From NCBI RefSeq assembly GCF_019320115.1, contig NC_089598.1, positions 82,418,059-82,482,058 of the forward strand: a DNA stretch of 64,000 nucleotides, given 5' to 3'. The DNA is from Miscanthus floridulus (Eukaryota; Streptophyta; Magnoliopsida; Poales; Poaceae). This document shows positions 22,801 through 32,245 of this stretch, one piece after another; within the stretch, counting starts at the first letter, position 1, and each line of letters begins with the position of its first letter. The translations under genes were made by a program, and so were the position numbers. The notes under the pieces were generated by a model, which saw nothing but the letters and a program-made list of their open reading frames with translations, was not told the origin of the DNA and searched no databases.

Positions 22801-23600
22801 CCGGAGAAAACTAGCAGGGGGGCGGCGGCGTCATCCTTGACAAAGAACCATTGCGAATGCCACCCCTTGTTGGAGGTCGACAGGTGCATTAACGGGTACG
22901 CTTCTGCCCAATTGTTACGGAGGTGAATGCCAACGCATCCCACCGACGCGTGCAACTCTTGCTTGTCGACCCACTTCTTCAGAAAATTGACGGCGAAGAG
23001 ATGCCGCCATAGGTCGAAGTGAGGATCAATCCCCAAGAACCCCTCACACAAGGCAACGAACGCCGCCATGTGCTAGATCCCGCTGGGGGTAAGGTGCTGC
23101 AGCTCCACCTGGTAGTAATCCAACTGCCCCAAAGGAACTTATGAGCGGTATGGTGAATCCCCGCTCATGGAAGTGAGCGAAGGACACAACATACCCTTTG
23201 GGCGGCGACGGCACGTCCTCATTACCGGGCAGCCGCCACTCCTCGGTGGCGGTCAGCGAGCAAAGGAGTCCATGGCGAATAAGACCCTCCAGGCGATGAG
23301 GGGTGATGCTGGATCCGCTCCACGGCTTCATTGAAACGACTGGGAGGGGGGCGGATGCAAGTTCGATGGTGGTTGTGATGCGGATTCGAGCTTGACGGTG
23401 GCCGCAATGTGAGTGCGGGAGGCCCTGGCGATTGGCGGTGGAGGTTGATAATGCGAAGGTGAAAAGGCGAAGTATGGAACCCTGGGGGTGAACCCCGTGG
23501 TTTTATAGGGGCGACAGATGCAAGAAGGGCCATCGTCCGCCTCAATCTCCGAGCCTGCCACGACACACCGCCACGTCACATCACAGGATACGCGCCCACG
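19846..23600 (-). pseudogene. Antisense 'gypsy-type transposon' (Transposase_28-like) gene, decayed
   Basis: Minus strand. The N-terminal block (23044-23331 and 22389-23110) matches in style the putative gypsy-type transposon domain: AAFVALCEGFLGIDPHFDLW, then GWHSQWFFVKDD. A TAG (CAG in the expected reading) lies at about 23074-23076 and a frameshift just upstream. A clean donor GTAAGTATTC ends this exon near 22425. An acidic exon (about 21770-22370) follows, with one TGA. Then comes a low-complexity region and a coiled coil (20160-20830) with several stops. The C-terminal block (19846-20151) ends SYEDPELDEIEKAV...LADRLKDMVLP. Spliced layout, coiled coil and C-terminal acidic helix parallel the antisense gene of element 1, but the N-terminal domain differs. 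Not functional as it stands. Confidence 0.65.
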
Positions 23601-24026
23601 ATCCCTATCCTTTCCCACCAAAATCATGCCGAATGGTTCACCTTCCCTAGGTAGACCGGGACTCTTTTTCCCACCGAGGGAATACGGGTCCAAGGGCCGG
23701 CCCAACAGTCTTGACGGCTATCCCAACGAGGGATGGGCCTACAAGCGACCAAGACTTAGGTACACCAGCAGCAGAGGGTCTCGATCCACAATTGAGTCCC
23801 AGCCAAGCTGACCCTAGACAAAATCCCCATGAACAGAATACCAGGGTTCCCTTAAAACTATCCAGTTGACAAAAACCGAATCCCACAGCCTTACCCACGA
23901 AGAATCCAAAATTCCCCCCCGGGCAGTTCTATCCGAATCACTTGAGGGCTCGGGGGCTACACCCGTCGGGTGCGCTCGCGCGCACCCTCTGGCGAATCGA
24001 AATACCCCCCGGACAATTCTATCCAA

Positions 24027-24050
24027 ATTACCCGGGGGCTCGGGGGCTAC
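24027..24050 (+). other. Polypurine-like tract of Gypsy 2
   Basis: CCCGGGGGCTCGGGGGCTAC abuts the LTR. A second copy of the same G-rich string lies at about 23940-23960, suggesting a local duplication. Confidence 0.6.
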
Positions 24051-24169
24051 TATCGAGGACCTAATACTGGGGTACCCAATGAGGTGAGACTAATAACCAT
24101 CAAACGTTGATGCTTCTAGTCAGACAAGAACACTACTACACTTCTTGCCCGAACGACGAAAGATTGGTC

Positions 24170-24590
24170 CTGCCTCGCCCGACGGCTAAGGGCTGGCTCT
24201 GCCTCGCCTGACATCCGAGGGCGGGCTCCGCCTCGCCCGACCCCTGAGGGCTGGCCTCCGCCTCTCCCGATGGCTAAGGGCTGACTCTGCCTCGACCGAC
24301 GCTCGAGGGCGGGCTTCGCCTTGCTTGACCCCTAAGGGCTGGCCTCCACCTCGCCCGATGGCTAAGGGCTGACTCCACCTCGACTGACGCCCGAGGGTGG
24401 GCTCTGCCTTGCCCGACCCCCGAGGGCTGGCCTCCGCCTTGCCTGACGCCCGAGGCGGGCTCCACCTCACCTGACCCTCGAGGGCTGGCCTCTGCCTCAG
24501 GCTGGCGTCCACCTCGTCCGACGGCTCAGGGCGAGCTCCGCCTCGCCCGACATCCAAGGGTGGGCTCCGCCTCGCCCGATGATCGCACCC
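24170..24590. repeat. GC-rich minisatellite in Gypsy 2 LTR
   Basis: About 14 imperfect copies of a 29-30-bp unit built on CTCCGCCTCGCCCGA followed by a GAGGGCTGG-type half. It creates spurious repetitive ORFs on both strands. Confidence 0.75.
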
Positions 24591-25149
24591 TGCTCCTTCA
24601 TGATGACAAGCACAGGGTATGATAGGACATTCGAGTCAAACATAGTATCGAGGACCATGCCCTACACGCCTATAGGAAGGTACCATCAGGATACGATGGG
24701 ATGGGCGCTTTAAGCCCTTTCTGACATAACAGTGCCCGAATAGTGTTGTAGGCACTAACTTTTGTCCCACAGTGTAGTAGGCGCCGCCTTCAGTCCTCGG
24801 GCGCGGATACTAACACAGGCATACGACAGCCACTATGGTCCAAGACAGAAATCACATCATCTACAATGACGGACGTATGGTCACTTCTCCTATTACCCCC
24901 CGAGTGGTCACAACTGGGCTCTACGGCACGCCGCACCGTCCGCCGGCGTAGGATGGGATGCACCCACTTGCTAAATGAGGCCAGGGCATGGCCTACAAAG
25001 ATCAGCGAACATGCCACCTCTAACACGGCCTGCCGTGTTAAGCGGGGCAGGCACAGGGAAAAAGGAGGACCCGGCTCCCTCAAAGGACCTTCGATACCTT
25101 CGGTATTTTCCTCTTTCTCCCATCTGTAACCCCTGCTCCCCCCTTGGTC

Positions 25150-25157
25150 TATAAAAG
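25150..25157 (+). promoter_or_regulatory. TATA box of Gypsy 2 LTR
   Basis: TATAAAAG in CGG-poor context, followed by a short GC-rich leader; the usual location in the last quarter of such LTRs. Confidence 0.6.
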
Positions 25158-25481
25158 GGAGGGCAGGGCCCCCGCTAAAGGGATGGACACTTGAGGGATT
25201 AGTTCAGCACACACAATGCATCATGCATACAACCAAGCAGCGACCGAGCTCTTGACGCCCTTTCAACCATTCCATCAGCGACCTAGGACCTCTCCCTCTC
25301 TCGACCGTTTGTACCCCCTACTACGAACCTTTTTTGGTACTAATAACACGAGCAGCAGCAGACTGGATGTAGGGACATTCAGCCCGAACCAGTATGAACT
25401 TTGTGTCTTTTAGTGCACCATCCGAGCCTAACGTGCAACAATTATAAATTTACTAGCCGGTGTTGGTTCGAAACACCGACA

Positions 25482-27006
25482 CTACCTCTCCTCTTCGGTG
25501 CCATCCCTCAGATCTGGAGTGCATGTGAATGCGAATGGGGGAGCACGAGGGCAAGGAGGAAGATGAAGTGGCAGAGTGGTAAAGGTGGGAGCGCGGAGTG
25601 CGGCGACACAGTTATAAAGACACCCAACCTACTTTTCGCATTCAAGGGTTTTTGGAAACTACACCATGCTGATTTGCGCCCCTCTGAATTCCCCAAAGTG
25701 GCGTGGTGGACCGTTATCTGGGCTTCTGCGCAACTACGGCCCATATCGCCCATCTTTTGACGCAACTTGGTAGTATACATCGAATATTCGTCGACCACTC
25801 CGCAATACCATCAAGGCTCAGTAATTTCTACTGTACAATCATTACTTCGGTTTTTTCTCCACGGTTTGAGTAATCGACACTTCTTGATTTATTTGAGATT
25901 TTCACTTGTGGCTCGGGGACTACGTCATCATTATGATTTGATTTCTCACCATACTGGGGACTATTGTTTTTGACCCTGGCACTACATGACCACGTCACCT
26001 ACTGTCAGGCTAGGGGACTAAGTGGGCACACTTCACCTTGTGGTGAATGTGCGCCTTTTATTTTAGGGCTTAGCCCATGGACTGGTTGCCTGCTCGACTG
26101 GTCTTCTGCCTTTCTTCTACTTTCTGACCCTAGCACCACGTGACCACATCACCTACTGTCAGGCTCGAGGACTAAGTGGGCACACTTCACCTTATGGTGA
26201 GTGTGTTTTCTTTAATCTAGAAGACTCCGTGCCTCCTAAAGTTGAAGAAGATTATCTCCCTTTCTCGTGGTCGAACTCTAAGTGGGCACACTTGGTCCAC
26301 CATGAGGAAATTTTCTATTTTGAACTTGAGCTCCTTACATCCTTCTGGCAAAGCCTTACTTGGGTAAGCCCGTGCTCGGCCGGACAGTAAAGCTGGTCGG
26401 TTACGATCCACAACTGCTCGGCGACTCATTAAGGTGGTCAGACTATGAGTCTAACTGCTTAGCTTTGTTTACACCTGCTCGGATAGGCTCAAGACGACGT
26501 TGCACAGTGGATACAAGGCGCTTGGGGACTAGCTGTGGGGGGTACGACCCTGGATACCCATGACAGACTACATGGGCTGCGCCGCTAGGGGTGGTCCAGC
26601 CCACAAGACGAAGCCTTGCGGAGCACGGTGCTGCTTGGCGCCCCCCGCAAGACACTAGGAAGATATCCTGAAGATACGGCGTAATCTGTTAGGATATGTT
26701 ACGATCCCATGATCCCAGTAATCTGTTATTACTTACCGGTTATCTTCTAGATCTAACCATCTTGTAACCCTATCCCTGGCTATATAAGGCAGGTAGGGGA
26801 CCCCCTCAAAACACACGCAACATCATACGATAGCGAATATAAACCAACAGACCACAAGAGTAGGGTATTACGTCGTGTAGATGGCCCGAACCTATCTAAC
26901 TCTTGTATTTCTGTTGCCTTCTTGTTCTTGATTACGCGCACCTCTGCCGATCAATCTACCTTCGTGGGATACCCCTCGGAGGACTGTCGATAATATTCTA
27001 TCGACA
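25482..27006 (+). mobile_element. Gypsy element 3, 3' end with LTR
   Basis: Plus-strand fragment. Its non-coding part holds two copies of a block around AAGTGGGCACACTTCACCTT (about 25970-26045 and 26125-26200), typical of the region before the 3' LTR in some grass Gypsy families. A G-rich tract (GCTTGGGGACTAGC) then leads into an LTR at 26534-27006. No coding domain remains. The junction with Gypsy 2 at 25481/25482 has no recognisable target duplication. I see no gene in 25482-26533. Confidence 0.55.
26534..27006 (+). repeat. LTR of Gypsy 3 (473 bp)
   Basis: Starts TGTGGGGGGTACGACC, ends CTATCGACA, with TATATAAGG at 26781-26789 and the AGAGTAGGGTATTACG block common in short grass Gypsy LTRs. 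The right edge abuts the interrupted host-like ORF. Confidence 0.65.
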
Positions 27007-27652
27007 CCCAGCATGTTCCAACCACGGCAGCGACGTCGACTCCTGTTGGTCCCACCCACCGGCCGCCAGGAGGATGGGGAAGGAATAGGATTCGGTGTGA
27101 GAGCAGCTGAGCCCGAGAGGCAAGAACATAGGAGCCAAGAGGCAGCTGACAGCCGATAGTGAAAGGGGCAGTGGAGGGCTGAAGGGCCTGTCGGCCGATT
27201 GGCCTCGTCCCTAACGTAGTAGCGTAGGCGGGCTGGGAAAGCTTCGTGCCTCCGTAGCTGGCCAGGCGGAGGGTGGCGACCGGTGGGTCCCTGGCTATGG
27301 CTGTCGGTCGGCTAGGCTTGGCCCTAGGCGTAGCCGCGCAGGAAGGAGCCCTAGCCCCTAGGCGTAGGCGGTGGAGGCCGGAGCGCGAAGGCGGTCGCAC
27401 GGTCGCGGTCGTGGAGAAGGCAGATGCGGCGCGGTCGGGCCGGACGAATTGGGTCATGTCATCGTGGGGCAGGGTCCAGGCCATCGAGAGGTGGTACGGG
27501 GCCAGCGGATCTTAGAGGTTGCCGGCTAGCGAGGAGACAAGATCTGGGAGCTGCGGTGACGCCGATATGGAAGCGGCAATGGCAGCGGCGGCCTCTGCCT
27601 TGGTGAGTACGATCTGCACTCCCCTCCGAGTAAAATCGCTTGGATCGAACAT
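27007..27652 (-). pseudogene. Possible host gene remnant, cut by LTR and Pack-MULE
   Basis: Minus strand from ATG 27650-27652: a clean 46-residue peptide beginning MFDPSDFTRRGVQIVLTKAE and rich in Ala, then TAA (27512-27514). The same frame stays open (DPLAPYHLSMAWTLPHDDMTQF...) into the Gypsy 3 LTR at 27006. Removing the Pack-MULE puts CTAGGGTTTCT leader-like sequence (28839-28860, minus) directly before the ATG. I infer a gene divergent from EF1A whose 5' UTR and body were both hit by transposons. I do not recognise the protein. It could also be chance in GC-rich DNA. Confidence 0.35.
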
Positions 27653-27660
27653 GCTATGGA
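27652..27660. other. Left 9-bp target duplication of Pack-MULE
   Basis: TGCTATGGA, repeated exactly at 28831-28839. Nine bases is the Mutator-superfamily length. Confidence 0.92.
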
Positions 27661-28830
27661 GGGGCATTTATCTTTTTGCCATCTTTACGGATGGCAACGC
27701 TTCGTTTGCCATTTTTACATGGGCACCCACGTATTTGCCATCGTAAACAGTAACACTCCTAATTTTTTGTCATTCTTGCTGATGTGGCATGCCACACAGT
27801 CAGCCAGTGTGGCAGCGCCTCTCCTCCCGCTGCTGCTTCTCTCTCCCTCCACTTGCTGACATGTGGGCTCCACTAGTCAGGTTCATCTTCAACCTCTGCC
27901 CACCAGAGAAGGCTACAAGCGCGGGGATGGGTCACCCCCATGGCGGTGGCATAGGCTGCTGCTGCGAGCTCTGCGGCGTGCCCGTGGCCATGCACTACAT
28001 GTCGGACGTGGACTTCCTCTACGCCGCCTGCAATGTCAAGGTGCACGGCGCCAACTTCCTTGTGTCGCGGCACCGCCGCAATGGCCGCACGCGCCTCCTC
28101 CTCACGGTCGCGGGATTGTCTTCGCTGGCGCCGGACGAGGATGGGTACGAGTCCGCGGCGACATCCTACATGCCCACGACCAAATCGGCGGCGTCCGCAG
28201 CGGAGGAGCGGGGCCCGCGCGCTGGTCGGGAGCGGGATCCCAAGCCCGAGCCCGGGCGCACGCGTCGAGGTGGTGCTCGAGGGGTGGGCCAAGCGGACGG
28301 GCCTCGTGTCGAGGTCGGAGGCATGCCGGCGCGCCGCGCTGGTGCTCCTGGCCTACACCCACAACCTCGCCTCCACGCGCGTCGTCATGGCCGCCGCGCT
28401 GTAGCGGGAGGTGGCGGGGCGCGGTGGGATTGGTGGCGGGAGCGAGGGCGGCCATGGCGATGCGCTGCGTCGCCTGGAGGCGTGCGCGCACGTGCCAGCG
28501 CGCTCAGGTATGTGGCCGTCATGGCCACTAGGAAGAGCGGCCACAGGAACATGGTCCCCCTTCCGCACGCATGCTCGCCCCTTCTCCGGTGGCTAGAGGT
28601 TGAAGATGAACCTGACTGGTGGGGCCCACATGTCAGTGAGTGGAGGAAGAGGGAAGCCGTAGCGGGAGGAGAGGCGCTGCCACGCTGGCTGACTATGTGG
28701 CATGCCACATCAGCAAAAATGACAAAAATTACGAGTATTACTATTTGCGATGATAAATGTGTAGGTGCCCGTGTAAAAATGGTAAATGAAGGAGTGCCAT
28801 CCGTAAGGATGACAAAAAGTAAAATGTCCC
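27661..28830 (+). mobile_element. Pack-MULE with about 250-bp terminal inverted repeats
   Basis: A 1170-bp element whose ends (27661-27912 and 28580-28830) are long imperfect inverted repeats starting GGGGCATTT / GGGACATTT. It is flanked by TSD TGCTATGGA. It has no transposase. The interior (27913-28579) is GC-rich and derived from a B-box zinc-finger gene, so this is a Mutator-like element that captured host sequence. It lies about 300 bp upstream of the EF1A promoter. Confidence 0.9.
27951..28520 (+). pseudogene. Captured B-box zinc-finger gene fragment
   Basis: The plus strand reads CELCGVPVAMHYMSDVDFLY then NVKVHGANFLVSRH, a B-box domain of the grass BBX type (C-x2-C...C-x2-C...VH...H). 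Two expected zinc-binding cysteines are tyrosines (after 'MH' and 'FL'), each explainable by one G-to-A change. A later block in another frame reads VLEGWAKRTGL and DALRRLEACAHVPAR, resembling the C-terminal part of the same gene family from memory. So the copy is frameshifted and lacks a full finger. Confidence 0.65.
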
Positions 28831-28839
28831 TGCTATGGA
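28831..28839. other. Right 9-bp target duplication of Pack-MULE
   Basis: TGCTATGGA, matching 27652-27660. Confidence 0.92.
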
Positions 28840-29110
28840 GAAAGAGATAGAAACCCTAGAGAAGGAACTCAGAAATGGAGATGGGGGAGACGAGGGTAAC
28901 TGGGACAGCGCGGGGTGGCTCTTTGTCTAGCTACTGGACGCGCCTCGGTGGCAGCAGCCGTGCCAAACGATTAAAACACGGCCGGTTGGAACAAAGTCTT
29001 TACCTTTAATTTTCATGTTTCGTATTAGTACCTGGTTTCCACACGAGGCTTTGTTTGTTCATTTGTGACCCATGAAGTGTTTTTTGGGCCCAATAGCCCA
29101 TTTATCCATG

Positions 29111-29140
29111 CCCTAACCCTAGGGCGCCTTCCATATAAAA
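29111..29140 (+). promoter_or_regulatory. EF1A core promoter: telo-box-like motif and TATA
   Basis: CCCTAACCCTAGGG (29111-29124) contains the AACCCTA telo-box core found in plant EF1A and ribosomal-protein promoters. TATAAAA at 29134-29140 follows. Transcription would start near 29165. Confidence 0.75.
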
Positions 29141-29164
29141 CCTAGCTCCATTCTTTTCTCTAAC

Positions 29165-29978
29165 CCCCAGACGCAGTCGGCCGCCGCAGACCGGGAGTAG
29201 CCGACGCGCCGTCACCTTATCCTCAGATCAGCGGCGAGCCGTAACCACGCCACTCTGCTGACGCCCGACGAGGTACTCTGCCGCACGCGCGCTTGCCTTC
29301 CTTCTCTTTTTCGCTGTGCTTTGAGCCTGTTCGTTTGATGACCATGACCGGATCTACAAGGTTTGTCGTCTATGTGTGATGAGCTGAGCCGATTCATGCA
29401 CTGGATTTCTAATCAAGTGTTGTTTCCGCCTCCGCTACCTTTATTTAGTGTCTATGTATGAACTTGGTTGCAGTTTACAACTGATTTGTCGAGCCATAAA
29501 TTATAACCGTTTCGTTGTTCTAGACTAGATCCAGTTTCCGATCTATGATAATACGTGGCTGAGGCACTCCAACTCTGTTTTGTGTGTATGGACTGAGCCG
29601 ATTCACGTGCTGGAATACTAATCCAATTTTTCCTTTCGCCGCCTCATCTACCTTTAGTATGTGCTCCGTATATAAACTTGATTGCAGTTTGCAACTGATT
29701 CTCGGCCCTAAACTTGATTGCAGTTTGCAACTGATTCTCGGCCCTAAACTTGATTGCAGTTTGCAACTGATTCTCGGCCCTGTATTATTACCATTGCCTT
29801 GTTCATTAGACCCAGTTTCCGATCTCTGATATTACGTGGGTGGGGCACTTCGGCTTTGGATTTTCCTGTCCTTGGATTATTTGGATTGTTTGATTAGTGG
29901 TTTATTCCCATATATTTATTTCTGACTGTTTTTATCTGCTAATTTTGATGTAAGCAGCAGTGTAACATTTCCCTTCAG
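29165..29978 (+). other. EF1A 5' UTR exon and leader intron
   Basis: A non-coding exon (about 29165-29272) ends at a donor GAG|GTACTC. The intron runs to an acceptor TTCAG just before CCATGG (29978; an alternative CAG is at 29960). A leader intron immediately upstream of the ATG is conserved in plant EF1A genes and usually boosts expression. The intron holds a 36-bp triplicate (29674-29781) inside a larger duplication. Confidence 0.75.
29371..29850 (+). repeat. Two-copy leader-intron duplication with 36-bp triplicate
   Basis: Copy 1 (about 29371-29570) and copy 2 (about 29581-29850) share the order CTGAGCCGATTCA, CTACCTTTA, TTGCAGTTT(A/G)CAACTGATT and CCAGTTTCCGATCT. In copy 2 the TTGCAGTTTGCAACTGATT segment is an exact 36-bp tandem triplicate: 29674-29709, 29710-29745 and 29746-29781. 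Confidence 0.85.
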
Positions 29979-29980
29979 CC

Positions 29981-32245
29981 ATGGGTAAGGAGAAGACTCA
30001 CATCAACATTGTGGTCATTGGCCATGTCGACTCTGGCAAGTCGACCACCACTGGCCACCTGATCTACAAGCTTGGTGGTATTGACAAGCGTGTGATTGAG
30101 AGGTTCGAGAAAGAGGCTGCGGAGATGAACAAGCGTTCATTCAAGTATGCGTGGGTGCTTGACAAGCTCAAGGCTGAGCGTGAGAGAGGTATCACAATTG
30201 ATATCGCCCTGTGGAAGTTCGAGACCACCAAGTACTACTGCACTGTCATTGATGCCCCTGGACACCGTGACTTCATCAAGAATATGATCACTGGCACATC
30301 CCAAGCTGACTGTGCTGTTCTTATCATTGACTCCACCACTGGTGGTTTTGAGGCTGGTATCTCCAAGGATGGCCAGACCCGTGAGCATGCTCTCCTTGCT
30401 TTCACACTTGGAGTGAAGCAGATGATTTGCTGCTGCAACAAGGTATGATTCCAGGAATTTCTCTCTATTCTGGTTCATAATTTGAGATGCCTGGCCTTCA
30501 AGTTTAATACTGCATTTGCGTTCTGATTGAATATCTAATTTTAAGTTGTATAGTTTGACAAAATGAAGCACCAATTGCTTACGTTGAATATGCCATCTGC
30601 TTCCAACATGTTTATGTATGATAGCAATTCATCTTCATTAGTTTGCATAATCTAATATGATAGCAATTCATCTTCATTAGTTTGCATAATCTAATATGAT
30701 ATTTCCAGGAACATTTTTCTAATAGGCGATGTAAATTTATGATTCCACTTCTTTTTAGAATTTTTTTGAAGTTGGAATATTTGTAATGCATATGTAATCA
30801 AAGCATAAAGGTTTGCATAATTTAACTGTCTTTATATGATTGCAATTGTTACTTAGTTTACTTTGTCAATTAGTAGGATTTGCTGTCATGCAGCTGTTAA
30901 GGTCTGTATTTTTTGTATACTTTATATTCTACAGCCCACACATGTTAGCATGAATAAATTTGTGAAATGTTTATCCGCTGGCAGTTATTTTTGTTGACAC
31001 TCATGTGGGAGCCTCCGGCACTGGGTCTGCCCCTTTTTGAAGGGCAGGCCTGGTGCAGTGGTGAGAGCTGTCTCACTGAGTCACCAGGTCGTGGGTTCGA
31101 AGTAGCCTCTGTAGATTTTGCGGGAGGAAGGCTTGCCTTGGTTTTTCCCTTTCCCAGACCCCACTCATGTGGGAGCCTCCGGCATTGGGTCTGCCCTTTT
31201 TAGTTATTTTTGTTGACACCCCTAGAATTTTTTTGCCTCAACCAAGTGTAGTGGTCCTGTTAGTTTTGATAAGTATGTTCTTGCATTTTTTACTGTTTGC
31301 TTGCTGTTTAGGTCACTTATCTCATTCAACTAATGGTATTGTTCGGGTTTTGCTGTTTTACAGATGGACGCCACCACACCCAAGTACTCAAAGGCCCGTT
31401 ATGATGAGATTGTGAAGGAAGTCTCTTCCTACCTGAAGAAGGTTGGGTACAACCCTGACAAGATCCACTTTGTTCCCATCTCTGGTTTCGAAGGTGACAA
31501 CATGATTGAGAGGTCCACCAACCTTGACTGGTACAAGGGCCCAACCCTACTTGACGCTCTGGACTTGATCAATGAGCCGAAGAGGCCTTCAGACAAGCCC
31601 CTGCGTCTCCCCCTTCAGGATGTGTACAAGATTGGTGGTATTGGAACTGTTCCTGTTGGGCGTGTTGAGACTGGTATCATCAAGCCTGGTATGGTTGTTA
31701 CCTTTGGTCCTAGTGGCCTTACTACTGAGGTTAAGTCTGTTGAGATGCACCATGAGGCTCTCCAGGAGGCCCTTCCTGGTGACAATGTTGGCTTCAACGT
31801 TAAGAATGTTGCTGTGAAGGATCTGAAGCGTGGGTATGTGGCCTCCAACTCCAAGGATGACCCTGCCAAGGAGGCTGCTAGCTTCACCTCCCAGGTCATC
31901 ATCATGAACCACCCTGGGCAGATCGGCAACGGTTATGCCCCAGTGCTGGACTGCCACACCTCACACATTGCTGTCAAGTTTGCTGAGCTCGTTACCAAGA
32001 TTGATAGGCGGTCTGGCAAGGAGCTTGAGAAGGAGCCTAAATTCCTCAAGAACGGTGATGCTGGTATGGTGAAGATGGTTCCCACTAAGCCCATGGTGGT
32101 GGAGACCTTTTCTGAGTATCCTCCTCTTGGTCGCTTTGCTGTCCGGGACATGAGGCAAACGGTGGCTGTCGGAGTCATCAAGAGCGTGGAGAAGAAGGAC
32201 CCAACTGGAGCCAAGGTGACCAAGGCTGCTGCCAAGAAGAAATAA
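29981..32245 (+). CDS. EF1A: Translation elongation factor 1-alpha (447 aa, two coding exons)
   Basis: Coding exons 29981-30442 (154 codons) and 31364-32245 (293 codons plus TAA), joined at GT-AG in phase 0; 447 aa is the normal plant length. It is the GTPase that delivers aminoacyl-tRNA to the ribosomal A site. G1 GHVDSGKS (residues 14-21), G3 DAPGH (91-95) and G4 NKMD (153-156) are present, the last split by the intron. Domains II and III follow ([11 protein letters not shown] at about 257; C-terminal [10 protein letters not shown]). No stops, frameshifts or missing catalytic residues, so it should be functional. The start has the [21 protein letters not shown] terminus. It is the only clear cellular gene in the window; flanking DNA is transposons on both sides. 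Confidence 0.98.
30618..30695 (+). repeat. 39-bp tandem duplication in EF1A intron
   Basis: Two exact copies (30618-30656 and 30657-30695) of a 39-bp unit containing AGCAATTCATCTTCATTAG. Confidence 0.9.
30983..31219 (+). mobile_element. tRNA-derived SINE in the EF1A coding intron
   Basis: The inserted body is 31001-31201, flanked by an 18-bp duplication AGTTATTTTTGTTGACAC (30983-31000 and 31202-31219). Inside are a Pol III A-box-like GGTGCAGTGGTGAGAGC, a B-box-like GTGGGTTCGAA and a 3' end GGGTCTGCCC plus T-run, the layout of a grass SINE. The body starts with an extra copy of the SINE's own 3' end (31001-31038), so it is a partial dimer. It lies in the sense direction in the intron and is far from the splice sites. 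Confidence 0.85.

Larger units (their letters stand above)
16491..25481 (+). mobile_element. Tat-like Gypsy element 2, 3' portion
   Basis: Plus-strand remnant consisting of a long non-coding part with internal repeats (16491-19830), a decayed antisense gene (19846-23600), a purine-rich tract (24027-24050) and a 3' LTR (24051-25481). No gag or pol is present: the left edge is where Sirevirus A inserted and continues outside the window. The order of non-coding DNA, antisense gene, PPT and LTR mirrors element 1, which is why I assign it to the Tat group; lineage cannot be proven without pol. Confidence 0.7.
24051..25481 (+). repeat. 3' LTR of Gypsy 2 (about 1431 bp)
   Basis: Begins TATCGAGGACC (TG decayed to TA) and ends ACACCGACA, consistent with TGTCG...CGACA termini. 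Contains a 29-30-bp tandem array (24170-24590) and a plus-strand TATAAAAG at 25150-25157. Confidence 0.75.

Noticed and set aside
24186..24557. 123-aa minus-strand ORF
   Set aside because: It is a translation of the 29-30-bp minisatellite in the Gypsy 2 LTR.
27789..28850. 353-aa ORF as a normal host gene
   Set aside because: It starts and ends in the terminal inverted repeats of a Pack-MULE and mixes frames of the captured gene.
31040..31110. Possible tRNA gene (A and B box-like sequences)
   Set aside because: It is the head of a SINE with its own target duplication; no cloverleaf could be drawn.
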